From Silene conica (taxonomy: Eukaryota; Streptophyta; Magnoliopsida; Caryophyllales; Caryophyllaceae), in contig CM055315.2 of the NCBI GenBank assembly GCA_029255685.2, positions 75,173,681 to 75,237,680 of the forward strand: a stretch of DNA of 64,000 bases. Reading direction: 5' to 3'. The notes under the pieces were generated by a model. The model was not told where the DNA came from. It saw nothing but the letters and a program-made list of their open reading frames with translations, and ran no database searches. The translations under genes and the position numbers were made by a program. This document shows positions 22,666-33,302 of the stretch, in pieces; the stretch's first letter is position 1; each line of letters begins with the position of its first letter.

Positions 22666-25600
22666 CTATACATCTTCGTCTTCTTCTTCTTCTTCTTCTT
22701 CTTCTTCTTCTTCTTCTTCTTCTGTTGTATCTCCCTGAAAGAAAATGAAACATTAAAATAAATACTTTTGAGACGTAACTTGCATTGCTTAAGTAATAAA
22801 AATTATACTTAAAATTAAAATCAACAATATAAGCCCCTAGTTTCACAATATAAGCCCCTAGTTTCACAGTTTAAGGCCTAGGATTCACAATAATATTATA
22901 AACAACCTAAAATCAGCCCTTTATCAACAGGTTTCACAGTATAAGCCCTTAGTTTCACAGTATAAGCCCCTAGTTTCACAGCATAAGCCCCTAGTTTCAC
23001 AGTATAATAAACATGAATAAAAAAAAATCAAGTAAAGGAATAATACATACTTGATTCTCAGGAGAATGCTCTTCAAAATCATATGGACAATTTCTTTTAT
23101 CATGGTGTGACATTCGTTTACAATTAGCACACAACCGTTTTGGTTTTTTTGCTTTTATGATTGCCTTATTTTTGCTACTGACCAGCCGCTTCCCGCTACC
23201 CTTGTTCTTAGAGAACTTAGGTGGTAAGACCTTTCCTTCTTTTGGAGCCTTGCAGTTTAGAAGGATTTCCAATTCTTGTTCTTTTGTCAAAGCCTTTGGG
23301 TTTGGCTCCAACTTCTCTCGGAATTCTTTTACAAGCTTAGCAAATTCTCTCACATCAGACTCTTTTTTTCTTTTGAGGATCCCCACAGTTGCATAAATCT
23401 CAGACCACAACCGAGACATTCCAAATTTCGGGCTACTAGTAGGATTGTAGTTGTCCAAAAGATTTCCATTCGAATCATAAATAGGGTTTCTAAGTGCATT
23501 CTTACTCCACCTACCCAAAATATATTTCTCAGGTATTTCCTTAGTTTTACCCGAGCAAACCCAAATTATGTGATAACATAGAATACCTCTCCGTTCAAAT
23601 AGTTTACAGGAACATCTCACGTCCATTGTTCCTTTATTGTACTCAACTGCGTAGCTCTTTTTCTTGATCGCGTCTTCAACTATCAAAATCTCATATTTAG
23701 TTACAGGATCTGGTGGGGTGTATCCACCCACACTACACCCATTTATCGAGCCCTTAACCTCATTTTGAAAGTCATAGAAGACTTCATGTGTATATACTCT
23801 CGCTCCATGGGCTTCCCAGTTTGAACGATATAAGGTTTCAGGTATTGAATTATCACTCTGTGCTTCAAGAAGTTTTAGAGCATGCCTTTGTTGGTCGATG
23901 GCACTCTCAAACCTCATCCAAAACTCAACCAAGGTCCCATATTTATTCTCAAATCTTTTAAAAAAACTATTACACTCTCTGATCTCTGTGTGGTTCTTAA
24001 AATGTTACCCATCGGAACATTTCTGAAATACGCTGGTATCCATTTGTGTCTTTCAGCAAACTTTCCACTCAACCATATATTATCCTCTAACGAGAATTCT
24101 GTGATGACCTTAACCCAATTCTCCTCAAATTCCTCAGGTTCCATATCATTGCTCCAAACAACATTGTTCAGACGTGATAAGAATTCAGTGTCTTTGCAAA
24201 TTGTGCTCCCAACCTTGTCTGTTACTTTTTTCATAATGTGCCACATGCAAAACCGATGTCTTGCTGTTTTGAACACAACTGCATGTAACAAAATAAGATT
24301 ACTCAAAAAAATCATCCTCATTTATCAACAGGTTTCACAAATATAGACTTGTAGTTTCACAGAATACGAATCCAGTTTCACAAATTAAGCTTCTAGTTTC
24401 ACAAGTTATGAACTCAAAAAATCAGGATCTTTTATCAACAGGTTTCACAATATAGCCATCTAGTTTCACAAAATAAGCATCTAGTTTCACTGCCTAAGCT
24501 TCTAGTTTCACAAGTTAAGAATTCAAAAAATCAGGCTGATTTTTCAACAGGTTTCACAATATAGCCATCTAGTTTCACAAAATAAGGATCTAGTTTCACT
24601 TCATAAGCTTCTAGTTTCACAAGTTAAGAAGTCAAAAAATCAGCCTCTTATATCAACAGGTTTCACAATATGGCCTTCCAGATTCACAGTATAAGGATCT
24701 AGTTTCACAAGCTAAGCATGTAGTTTCACAGTATAAGGATCTAGTTTCACAAGTTAAGAAAACTAGAAAACTTGCACGATATACAAACATACCAGGGAAC
24801 GCCTTTTTTATTCCTGCATCTTGGTCAGTGATAATGTAATTAGGTTCTTTTCCACCCATTGATTTCAGAAATTTCTGAAACGCCCACATAAATGCTTCAT
24901 CGTCTTCATGATCTAAAAGAGCGCATGCAAATGTTATTGACTTTTTATGATGGTCAATGCCAGTGAAAGGGGTGAATATCATGTTATATTTGTTAGTGCC
25001 ATAGGTTGGATCGAATGAAATTGCATCACCAAACACTGAGTAACATCTCTTTGCCTCAGCATCTGTCCAAAAAATCCTTGTCAAAGCTTTCTCAGAATCG
25101 ATTTCATACACAAATTCTAACCCTTTTGTGTCACGGAGGGTTTCCAAACGTGAGATAAACATGTCTCCATCCTTACTCTTAATGAAACACTTCAAATCCC
25201 GTTGGAAATTCTTGAATTGTGAAAGGGAAGCCCCCACATTTTCGAACCCTTCGACTTGCTCTTTGCATAGCTGGTATGTTAAGCTAGCCCCAACATTAAC
25301 TCTTGAATTCTGGACAATCATTTGCTTATGAAATTCATTCATATTTGCTGCAAGTTTATCAAATTCCCTATTCTTTACAAAGGTCACTGGGTGATTGTGA
25401 CCCTCATGAAATTGTTCAACGATGTACTTGTTATAATGGAACTTGTATTTGACCATTGCACGACAACCCCACCTTCTAATTTTGGTTGTTCTTGTAAATG
25501 CTTGCTTATTTGAACTTTCAGCCTCATCTCCTTCAGTTCCCTTCACACCAGTTTTTGGTTTTGCACTTTTTCCAATATTTGAACCAGTTTCAGAACCAGT

Positions 25601-26514
25601 TTCACTTGCAAGAGTTTCAAAGGGTTTTCCTTTCCTCTTATTATGGCCTTCACGATTACAAACCATGGCTTTAGTTCGAATATTACCATCACGAAACCTC
25701 TTCGTTGTAGATTTCCTAGCTTCAAACCCACAAGCAGTAGCATACACTTGATAGAACGTCATTGCCGACTCTAGATTTAAAAATAACTTCCCAACAGTAG
25801 GTGTAATATCTTCTGCAACTCTGACAATCCATTCGTCACTACCACCCGGTGTGTGATTCACCAAAGTAATAGGCGTACCAACCTGTACTGTAGGTGTGGA
25901 TTGTGCTGTTAAAATTGTAGAAACCTCTCCGTTGGTGTTGACAATGGAATCAGTACCTATACAATGATCTCACAACATATAAACTAAATCAGCCTTTTTT
26001 TTACCAGGTTTCACAATGTAAGTTTCTAGTTTCACAGATTAAGCATCTAGTTTCACAGATTAAGCCTCTAGTTTCACAGATTAAGCATCTAGTTTCACAG
26101 ATTAAGCCTCTAGTTTCACAGATTAAGCATCTAGTTTCACAGATTAAGCATCTAGTTTCACAGATTAAGCATTTAGTTTCACAATATAAAAAGACTAAAC
26201 AAAATCAGACTTTTTAATAAGCATGGTTTCACAATATCAGCTTCTAGTTTCACAGTTTATTTTGCCTAGGATTCACAATATAAGAAAGCTAAACTAAATC
26301 AACCTTTTTTAATCAGGTTTCACAATGTAAGCTTATAGTTTCACAGTTTAAGCTTTCTAGTTTCACAATATTCATAAACCTGAATTAAGTCTTATATATT
26401 CAACAAAATTTAGCAGAAATTGAATCAGAAAACAATAATGTAAACGACAAAAAACGACATACCTGATTCAATAGTAATATTATCATCAACCGTGGTGATA
26501 TCTAGATTCTCCAT
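22666..26514 (-). CDS. FAR1-type MULE transposase, one frameshift
   Basis: Cut-and-paste transposase of the Mutator superfamily. Minus-strand exons: 26514-26463, 25956-24793, 24278-23051, 22734-22666. Together they give about 838 codons if one missing base is allowed. Domains in order: FAR1-type zinc-chelating DNA-binding region (about 85-222, CGFEARKSTTKR to HEGHNHPV); DDE transposase core (first Asp in SFDPTY, second in ITDQD, likely Glu in EFEENW); SWIM zinc finger (CSCKLF ... ILCYHI, about 630-646); CCHC-like zinc knuckle (CANC ... H ... C, about 797-812); and a C-terminal run of about 17 Glu from a (GAA)n tract. Homology shifts frame near 23971 within SESV/NSFFK: one nucleotide is missing, which stops the protein soon after. 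All three introns contain the 21-bp repeat. Related to FHY3/FAR1 and to Jittery-like MULEs. As written it is probably non-functional unless the lesion is an assembly error. Confidence 0.85.
22676..22723. repeat. (CTT)n microsatellite coding the poly-Glu tail
   Basis: A CTT tract on the plus strand, read as GAA codons in the last transposase exon. Length variation would change only the number of C-terminal glutamates. Confidence 0.9.
22820..23005 (+). repeat. 21-bp repeat array, block 7b (transposase intron 3)
   Basis: Copies of AAGCCCCTAGTTTCACAG within the intron at 22735-23050. On the transposase strand they read CETRGLY-type heptapeptides. Confidence 0.85.
24320..24770 (+). repeat. 21-bp repeat array, block 8 (transposase intron 2)
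   Basis: Fills the intron at 24279-24792. It shares the higher-order layout of block 1, including CAACAGGTTTCACAATATAG and AAGTTAAGAATTCAAAAAAT, although it lies 12 kb away. Confidence 0.9.
26005..26370 (+). repeat. 21-bp repeat array, block 9 (transposase intron 1)
   Basis: Within the intron at 25957-26462. Positions about 26024-26180 form the cleanest stretch: about eight head-to-tail copies with period 21, each TAGTTTCACA then GATTAAGC and three variable bases (ATC or CTC). Looser copies follow to 26370. Confidence 0.92.
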
Positions 26515-27048
26515 TGCTATTAGAGCTGCAAAATAATCGAAATAATGTCATAAGTAGTATGAACTCGAGATGTAAAGAAAATCGTGAGAAAAATTGATCA
26601 AATTCGAACAATCGCATGAAATTCGAACAATCGTTGAAAATTCGACGAATCAAATTATCAAATTACCTGAAAATTAGTCTTAATCTTCTTCCAAAATCAA
26701 TTGAATTGAATTTGTATGTTGCTTTGATGGAATTTACGAACAATTGGAGGACAAATCGATTTTTGCGTTGAATTTGAGGTTTTTTTGTTGGTCGTAAAGA
26801 GGTTTCTGCGTTGAATTTGAGGTTTCTGGGTTGGAAGAGAGAGAGAGAGTTTAATTATGTTTTTATTATTTTTAGTGAGAGAAAGTTTTTTGGCCCAATG
26901 GCAAGATTTGGTTTGACCCATAATTTTCAGCCCAATGGCAAATTCGCCCAACAGCAATATCAAACGTGAATTTGGCCCAATTAGGTTGTGGATGCGTGAG
27001 GTTCGGTGGCCTCACCGTAAGAGGCGGCCTCACGTGATCTGGCCTCTC

Positions 27049-27079
<31 letters not shown>

Positions 27080-27080
27080 G
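27049..27080. repeat. (TA)n microsatellite flanking the MULE right end
   Basis: A TA tract with one interruption (ACATA) immediately outside the right MULE terminus. Confidence 0.9.
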
Positions 27081-27091
27081 ATCCGGACTTA

Positions 27092-27583
27092 TAGGTAGCA
27101 CAGACGGTTTTCGTAATGAGTCGTATCGTGTTGAATATCGTATCCGACACCGACATTTTACAGACACACGTCAAAACGTGTCGGACACGTATAAAACTGT
27201 ATTTAACTTTCTACATCTATTTGGGCACGTGTCCGACGTGTGTCCATGGTATTTGAGCCATGTCCATCGCGTGTCCACGGTATTTGGTCATCATTTGGGG
27301 TGGATGATGGTCATCAGACGAGAAATGCGCTATCGAAAGAGATTAATTAGAATATTGGTTCAAATGAGAAATGAAATGAGTTATTATCAAGGACAAATTT
27401 TACCTTCACTAGTTCAAAATTAATATCAAATACTCTTACAAAGATAAAATCAAACATTTATTAAGTTTAAATAACGTGTCCCGTGTCCTTGCAAAAATAA
27501 AATAACGTGTCCCGTGTCCTAAATTTTTTGACATGCCGTGTCACCTGTCCATATCGTGTTCGTATCCGTTTTGGTGCTACCTA
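27092..27583. mobile_element. MITE with TAGGTAGCA termini
   Basis: The left end TAGGTAGCACAGACGG is inverted at the right end (CCGTTTTGGTGCTACCTA). Repeated CGTGTC words lie near both ends. I found no clear target duplication. No coding capacity. Confidence 0.6.
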
Positions 27584-28278
27584 GCCAAATTGTCTACTAA
27601 ACACGAACAAATGGATAAATACAACCCAAACTTTTGTACAAAATCGCAATCAAACATTCACTTAACTACTTTAAACATGTATTTACGATTTTTATTTTGT
27701 TTCACATTAATAATAAAGATATTAAAAATGGATAGACGATATATATGACTCGAACTTGTCTACTTAACACAAGCAGATGGATAAATACAAGATATACACA
27801 AATTCTCATTTGTGACGATTAATTTCTATCAGAACTTTGTAACGGGTCAAAATAAAACTCACATGGGAGGATAAAGCAAACCATTTGTAATTCCTCGTTC
27901 ATCCTAACTTTTGTCTTATTTACTTATATAGATGATATTTGAACCGTCATAATTTTGTGACGGCTATATCCATAATAAGTGATACCTATTGATGGATATA
28001 TACAACTAGAACTTGTCTACAAAATCGCAATCAAACATTCATCTAATTACTTTAAACATGCTTATACAATTTATATTCTTCTCGCATTAATAATTAAGAT
28101 ATTAAAAATTGATAAACAATATATATGACTCGAATTTGTCTACTTGTACAAATGAATGGATATATATAACTCGAACTTGTGTACAAAATCGCAATCAGAC
28201 AATCAGGCATTCACCTAACTACTTTAAACATGCTTATACCATTTATATTTTTCTCTATTAATAATAAAGATATTTAAA

Positions 28279-28279
28279 A

Positions 28280-28374
<95 letters not shown>
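28279..28374. repeat. (TA)n microsatellite
   Basis: About 95 bases of uninterrupted TA, left of the MITE at 28375-28933. Confidence 0.95.
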
Positions 28375-28378
<4 letters not shown>

Positions 28379-28933
28379 TGGAATCCTATGAGAACCACCA
28401 ATATAATGAGAACCTTGACAACTCTACCTTAGTGACTTTTTCAAAAACAATTAATGACATGTCTGGATTCGTCATAGAATTTTATGACTAGAAAACATAT
28501 TTCTTGGTCGAGAAAAAATATGCTAGTGTCGGAAATCGAGGCGAGATACATTTTATTAATTTTCATGCACGTACTACTATTTTTCATGCACCTATCATTT
28601 TTCATGCACCTATAACTCTTTTTCATGCACCTAGAGCATGTTATTTCATGCACTAGTAATCATTTTCATGCATGTAAAAATTTTCATGCACGTAGTAGGT
28701 TTTTTCATGCATCTATGGCCATTTTAGTATACCTAATTGTATTTTTGTACATTAAGTATATATTTTGTTAATAAAATCAATAAATTTTGTTTAATGATAC
28801 TAAAGAATGTGTGTGAATAAACTAAACTAATGGTAAATGATCCATCAAAACTTTCGAAACGAGATTAGGTGGAGATTTAGTGAAGGTTCTCATGGTTCTC
28901 ATTATAGTAGTGGTTCTCACCGGATCTTGACCC
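28375..28933. mobile_element. Non-autonomous TIR element inside a TA tract
   Basis: A 559-bp element. The left end GAATTGGAATCC then TATGAGAACCAC matches the inverted right end GGGTCAAGATCC then GGTGAGAACCAC over about 24 bp. TA repeats lie on both sides, as for the giant MULE. The interior has a direct repeat of TTTTTCATGCACCTA-like words (28560-28710). Assignment to the Mutator superfamily is inference from context. Confidence 0.65.
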
Positions 28934-28937
28934 TATA

Positions 28938-28938
28938 T

Positions 28939-29017
<79 letters not shown>
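28938..29017. repeat. (AT)n microsatellite
   Basis: About 80 bases of AT repeat on the right side of the MITE at 28375-28933. Confidence 0.95.
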
Positions 29018-29018
<1 letters not shown>

Positions 29019-29064
29019 CTCGAATTTATTGTCTACTAAACACAAACGAAGGTATATATATACA

Positions 29065-29262
29065 ACAATGTTAGTCTAGTGGTAACTGGTTTAAACCCTA
29101 AAGCTTGTGGAAATGAAGGAGTTTAGAGATCTTAGGTTCGACTACCAGCTGAGTTGATGATCATTTGACCATTGCAGTCCCAAAGGGGTGACTTACATGG
29201 TCCATATGGTGGTGCGGGAATGCATGGACCCGAGGAATGCATCCTCTTGTCACCAAAAAAAT
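29065..29262 (+). mobile_element. tRNA-derived SINE
   Basis: Starts TGTTAGTCTAGTGGTAACTG, which contains an A-box-like TAGTCTAGTGG, followed about 60 bp later by a B-box-like GGTTCGACTACC. A tRNA-unrelated body ends in a short A-run (TCACCAAAAAAA). The spacing of the two boxes and the A-tail fit a plant SINE inserted in the surrounding tandem array. Confidence 0.65.
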
Positions 29263-29935
29263 CGCAATTAAGCATTCAACTAACTACTTTAAACATGCAT
29301 ATACGATTTATATGCATGGTTTCGTACATTAATACGAGTAATTAAGATATATATTAAAAACAGATAGATATATATGACTCGAAACTTGTCAACTAAATAC
29401 AAAGAAATGGACATATATTCGACTCGAAGTCGTATACAAAATCGTAATCAAACATTCACCTAACTACTTTAAACATGCATTTACGATTTATACAATTCCA
29501 TACACTATACAATTATTAATATTAAAAACGGATAAATATATATTTGAGTCGAACATGTCTACTAAATACAAACAAATATATATTTATACAACCCGAACTT
29601 ATGTACAAAATCGCAATCAAACATTCACCCAACTACTTTAAACATGCATATACATACGGTTTACATACATGGTTTCATACATTAATACGAGTAATTAAAA
29701 TATATATTAAAAACAAATAGATATATAACAGTCGAACTTGTCTACTCAATACAAGCAAATAAAACATTCACCTAATAATAACGATATTAAATACGCATAG
29801 ATATATATGACTCGAACTTGTCAACTAAATACAAACGAATGGATATATAGGACTCGAACTTTCGAACAAAATTACAATAAAACATTCACCAAACAACTTT
29901 AAAGAAGCATGCATGTACAATTTATACATGGTTGG

Positions 29936-31084
29936 TATGAACTTAGACCTCAATTTTTATACATATTACTCAGTTGCTTGGTCCTCTTTTTTAGCCCTCC
30001 ACTAATATTCTATCTCAAGTCTTTTTCTTTGCCTGCCCTAATAATCAACCATGATTCGTCAATTTCATCGTCGAATTATATATCTATATCTATATATCTA
30101 TATATAATCGGAAAAAATCAATTATTATGTCACGTTATTGTAATCCCACATCAAAAACAATTTGGTAATAAACATTGTATTATGAATTTTAATTCAACAA
30201 TCCGATCCCACCATCAATCTATATATGATCTATAAATTAAACTTCTTGAGTAATTAAGTTTTCTGTAAAATAGATTTACGATACAAAAATATTGTAAAGT
30301 CTTTAACAAAGTACTTTAATACCATTATAAGTATATTATGGTAATTAGTGAAGGTGGGAGTAATTAACTAATTAAGTAAAGTAATCAACGGTTTTACAAC
30401 AACATTTGTGTGAAACCGATACAAGTATTATACACACTTCTCACTTTTATTTTTACAATTTAGAAAATAAAAATAGAAATCGCTAACAGCAAGTTCCTCA
30501 ATATAAAAATATGCCATCTTTGGTAAAAAGTATATTTTTTTGGTGATGTTAGAACCTGCAAACAGTAACGGTGAAATCAGTAAATTCTGACCTAAATAGT
30601 ATATTGATCAATCAATCAAATAATTCTATATGCGTTTATTCATATAACATATTAACCAAAATCTATTGTCTTTGAATTAGCATCTTAAACAAAATATTTA
30701 ATTTACACTTGAAAATAATTTAATTACCTATAATTTGCTAATTAACAAATGTATTTTCTTTATTGTCGATCCTAATTTGATTAGATGGTCAAATTTATTA
30801 CTAGAATCTGGTAACGTTATCCGTTATTATAAGACATTGTTTGGTAAACATAATATTCAATGAAATTATATTCGCTCTGAATTAGTATGTTGACCAATCA
30901 ACCTACTATTTTCATGTGTTTGATAAATGACATATTATTCTATTAGCATATTAGTCGAAATCTACCATTTTTTATGACGCTACTAATAATAGTACATCGT
31001 ATTAGGATATTCAATTTATTTTTGAAGCAATTCAATTACACAAATTATCATACAATATGCTAATTACCAAACACATTTCCTTAA
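29936..31084. other. Non-coding region
   Basis: No gene seen; short frames only. Words such as TTTGGTAAACATAATATTC (about 30840) and TGCTAATTACCAAACAC (about 31055) resemble the termini of the Harbinger-type MITE at 38499, suggesting an old relative. Confidence 0.4.
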
Positions 31085-31260
31085 TCTACTAGGTATATAT
31101 CCGTCACAAGCTTGTCCCTTTCACAAAATACTCATGAAGGGTGAGTAGAAAGCACATGAAGGGTGTCCCACCTTATTCCCTCTCCCTCTTTATGAGAGGT
31201 CACAAGCTTGTGACGGGATTAGTCCGTCACAAGCAAGACCTAGTGTACTTTCATACCCAA
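31085..31260. mobile_element. MITE of the GTGACGGA/TCCGTCAC family, diverged
   Basis: Contains TCCGTCACAAGCTTGT, TTTCACAAAATACTCAT and CCGTCACAAGCAAGACCTA, matching the family at 38180 and 39997. Ends are not sharply defined. Further remnants (TTGTGACGGATAGTGTCCG) lie near 37670-37700. Confidence 0.5.
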
Positions 31261-32480
31261 ATTTGCTACTTAAATCCACCAACTGCATTCCTGCTAACGT
31301 TATCCGCTATTACGAATATATTTCCGTTGATAGCCAAACACGACCTAAATTTGCTTCCTCCGTTTACCAAACGGAATCATAAAGGTATTTAGGTAGCATC
31401 ACTATCAACAAACATGTAGATGGTGGGTGGGTAGGAAACATATTCCAAATAAAATTAAATTAAATTTGACGCGTGACCTTATTTGTTACGACGATCATGA
31501 CAAACTTATTATTGTTTATGTGTTTGCCAGTCATATTACGATGTCGACTATTCTCTATATTTTCTGTGGATATAACCATTACTTTTAAACATTTGAAATA
31601 AGGCGAGTTAAATATTATTATTTTTCAATAAAATATAATTATTTGATGATAAAATGTTATGATTAAAGTCGTTAATTTTAACCTGAGATATGATGGTAAT
31701 ATTTTATTAAAAACTACTAACATTTTATCCTTAAAAAACTACATTTGATCCGGCTTATTTCAGACAATAAATAGCTCTTCTGAAATAAGAATTTGTGAAC
31801 GTCTATTGTTGAATTATTCATGTCCCTTAACATCTATTTTAACCTAATAATTTATATCTAATTTATGTTTGACTACGTACTAATGATGTTCTCCAATTCA
31901 AGAGTCGATTATTTGAACAATGAATCCTAATTCTTTTGGTTTTCTAATTTACACGTAACGAGTGATATGTGGAGACGATTTTGGAAACAGTGTCGTAATT
32001 TTAGAAAACGGATTAGTCATATATAGTTGAAAACTAAATGATATTTTTGGATGTGTTTTATGAAAATGTTAGATAATGTTTTGAATATGATAGTTGTCCC
32101 TTCGAATGACTATCATAGGAATTTTGCGGTATCTAATTAGGGTTTTCTAAGTAATTTGTTTGAGCTAGATAGGATTCTGATTAGTTAAACACTTAACTTA
32201 TCTAATCTTATCTTACTAGTTATGCATATTGTAAATTCTGTATTTTGAATCCGGGATATGTAGCTCCATATTATCAATGAAACATCTCTTTTTTCTGCGA
32301 GTAGACGTAATTATTTATATTTATAGTCAACTGCGTAAACCCACTTGTCTATTTTACTTACTTATTTTTCTACGTTTAATTAAAATCCTTACAATTTCGA
32401 TAAGATAATGAGAAAAAATCACTAATTGGTATCGAATTCAGTGCACCATCTTACCTATAGTACCTAAATCTTATTACATA
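31261..32480. other. Non-coding region
   Basis: No gene, RNA or well-defined transposon end seen in this AT-rich stretch. Confidence 0.4.
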
Positions 32481-32941
32481 ACGAAAAGAAAATTATGTAT
32501 TGTCGTTAACTTATAGTATTGTACATGTGAGAAAATACCGTAACTCAATAACAATGTGACAGTATTCGTTTTTTCTTTAAAAACGAGAGATTAACATCAA
32601 AAACCGTGACCATCATGTAGTATCGTACATGTAAGAAGGTGATACTGTAGCTCAAGGACAACATAACAATATCAGTTTTTTCTTTAAACATGAGAGATTA
32701 ACAACATATTGTGGCCAGGGACGGAGGTAGGATTTTAGCTTTGGGATTGCATAATTTTTTTTTCCACGTAATTAGTAGAAAAAAAAGAGAAGTTTGGTGA
32801 AATTAAGAAAACGAGAGATTAACATCAAAAACCATGACCATCATGTAGTATCGTACATGTAAGAAGGTGATACTGTAGCTCAAGGACAACATAACAATTC
32901 AGTTTTTTCTTTAAACATGAGAGATTAACAACATATTGTGG

Positions 32942-33261
32942 CGAGGGACGGATGTAGGATTTTAGCTTTGGGATGGCATAATTTTTTTTCCACGTAATTA
33001 GTAGAAAAAAAAGAGAAGTTTGGTGAAATAAAGTAAGTTTTTGTAAAAAAAAAAAAAGAGAAGTTTGATGAAATATAACAAGTTTTTGTAAAAAAAGCCT
33101 CTTATGAGTTTTGAACCTCCAACCTCACCAAACATCTAACATATAGCCACTTTTAACCACTAAGCCCAACACATTTTTGTTAAATTTATATTTAGCAATT
33201 ATACTTATTTTTATTTGGGGGTGGCACTTGCCTACCCTATCCACCCAAATCCGCCAATGAT
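32942..33261. mobile_element. MITE with GGGACGGATGTAGG terminus
   Basis: The left end GCGAGGGACGGATGTAGG resembles the inverted right end CATTGGCGGATTTGGG. Short ATTGTG words flank both sides as a possible target duplication. The left part of the same element also occurs at about 32717-32810, carried by the 228-bp duplication. A tRNA-like segment on the minus strand (GGTTCAAAACTC box, 33100-33170) lies inside. Confidence 0.5.
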
Positions 33262-33302
33262 TGTGCTATACCTTGTAGCATTGTAGCTGTGAAAAGGTGA
33301 TG

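Larger units (their letters stand above)
11462..27048. mobile_element. Giant Mutator-like element with Ulp1 and F-box-like cargo
   Basis: An element of about 15.6 kb delimited by imperfect terminal inverted repeats of about 40 bp. The left end contains ATCACGTGAGGCCGC then TCTTA; the inverted right end contains ATCACGTGAGGCCGCC then TCTTA, followed in both by a second GAGGC. Both ends abut (TA)n, so a 9-bp target duplication cannot be scored. Inside are a FAR1-type MULE transposase (minus), a Ulp1/C48 protease gene (plus) and two F-box-like genes (plus). Carriage of a Ulp1-like gene is known for KAONASHI-type (KI) MULEs; the F-box-like genes and the intron-filling 21-bp repeat are not features I recognise from that group. 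Exact end bases are uncertain by a few nucleotides because of the TA tracts. Confidence 0.8.
27590..29935. repeat. Degenerate tandem array, about 160-190 bp unit
   Basis: At least seven recognisable units marked by AATCGCAATCAAACATTCA then AACTACTTTAAACATGC, seen near 27643, 28023, 28184, 29260, 29438, 29606 and 29870. Neighbouring spacings are about 160-180 bp. The array is interrupted at 28279-29040 by TA tracts plus a MITE, and at about 29065-29262 by a SINE. Units also carry ATATATGACTCGAACTTGTC. Confidence 0.8.

Noticed and set aside
22574-22867. Minus-strand frame with a long poly-arginine run
   Set aside because: It is the same CTT microsatellite read in another frame; the transposase splice frame gives poly-glutamate followed by a stop.
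12289-26370. Spaced 21-bp repeats as a CRISPR array
   Set aside because: The DNA is plant nuclear, units are head-to-tail without spacers of constant length, and no cas-like genes are present.
28279-29079. Ile/Tyr repeat proteins
   Set aside because: Translations of (TA)n microsatellites.
29065-29140. Functional tRNA gene
   Set aside because: A- and B-box-like words are present, but the arms do not pair as a tRNA and the sequence continues into a SINE body with an A-tail.
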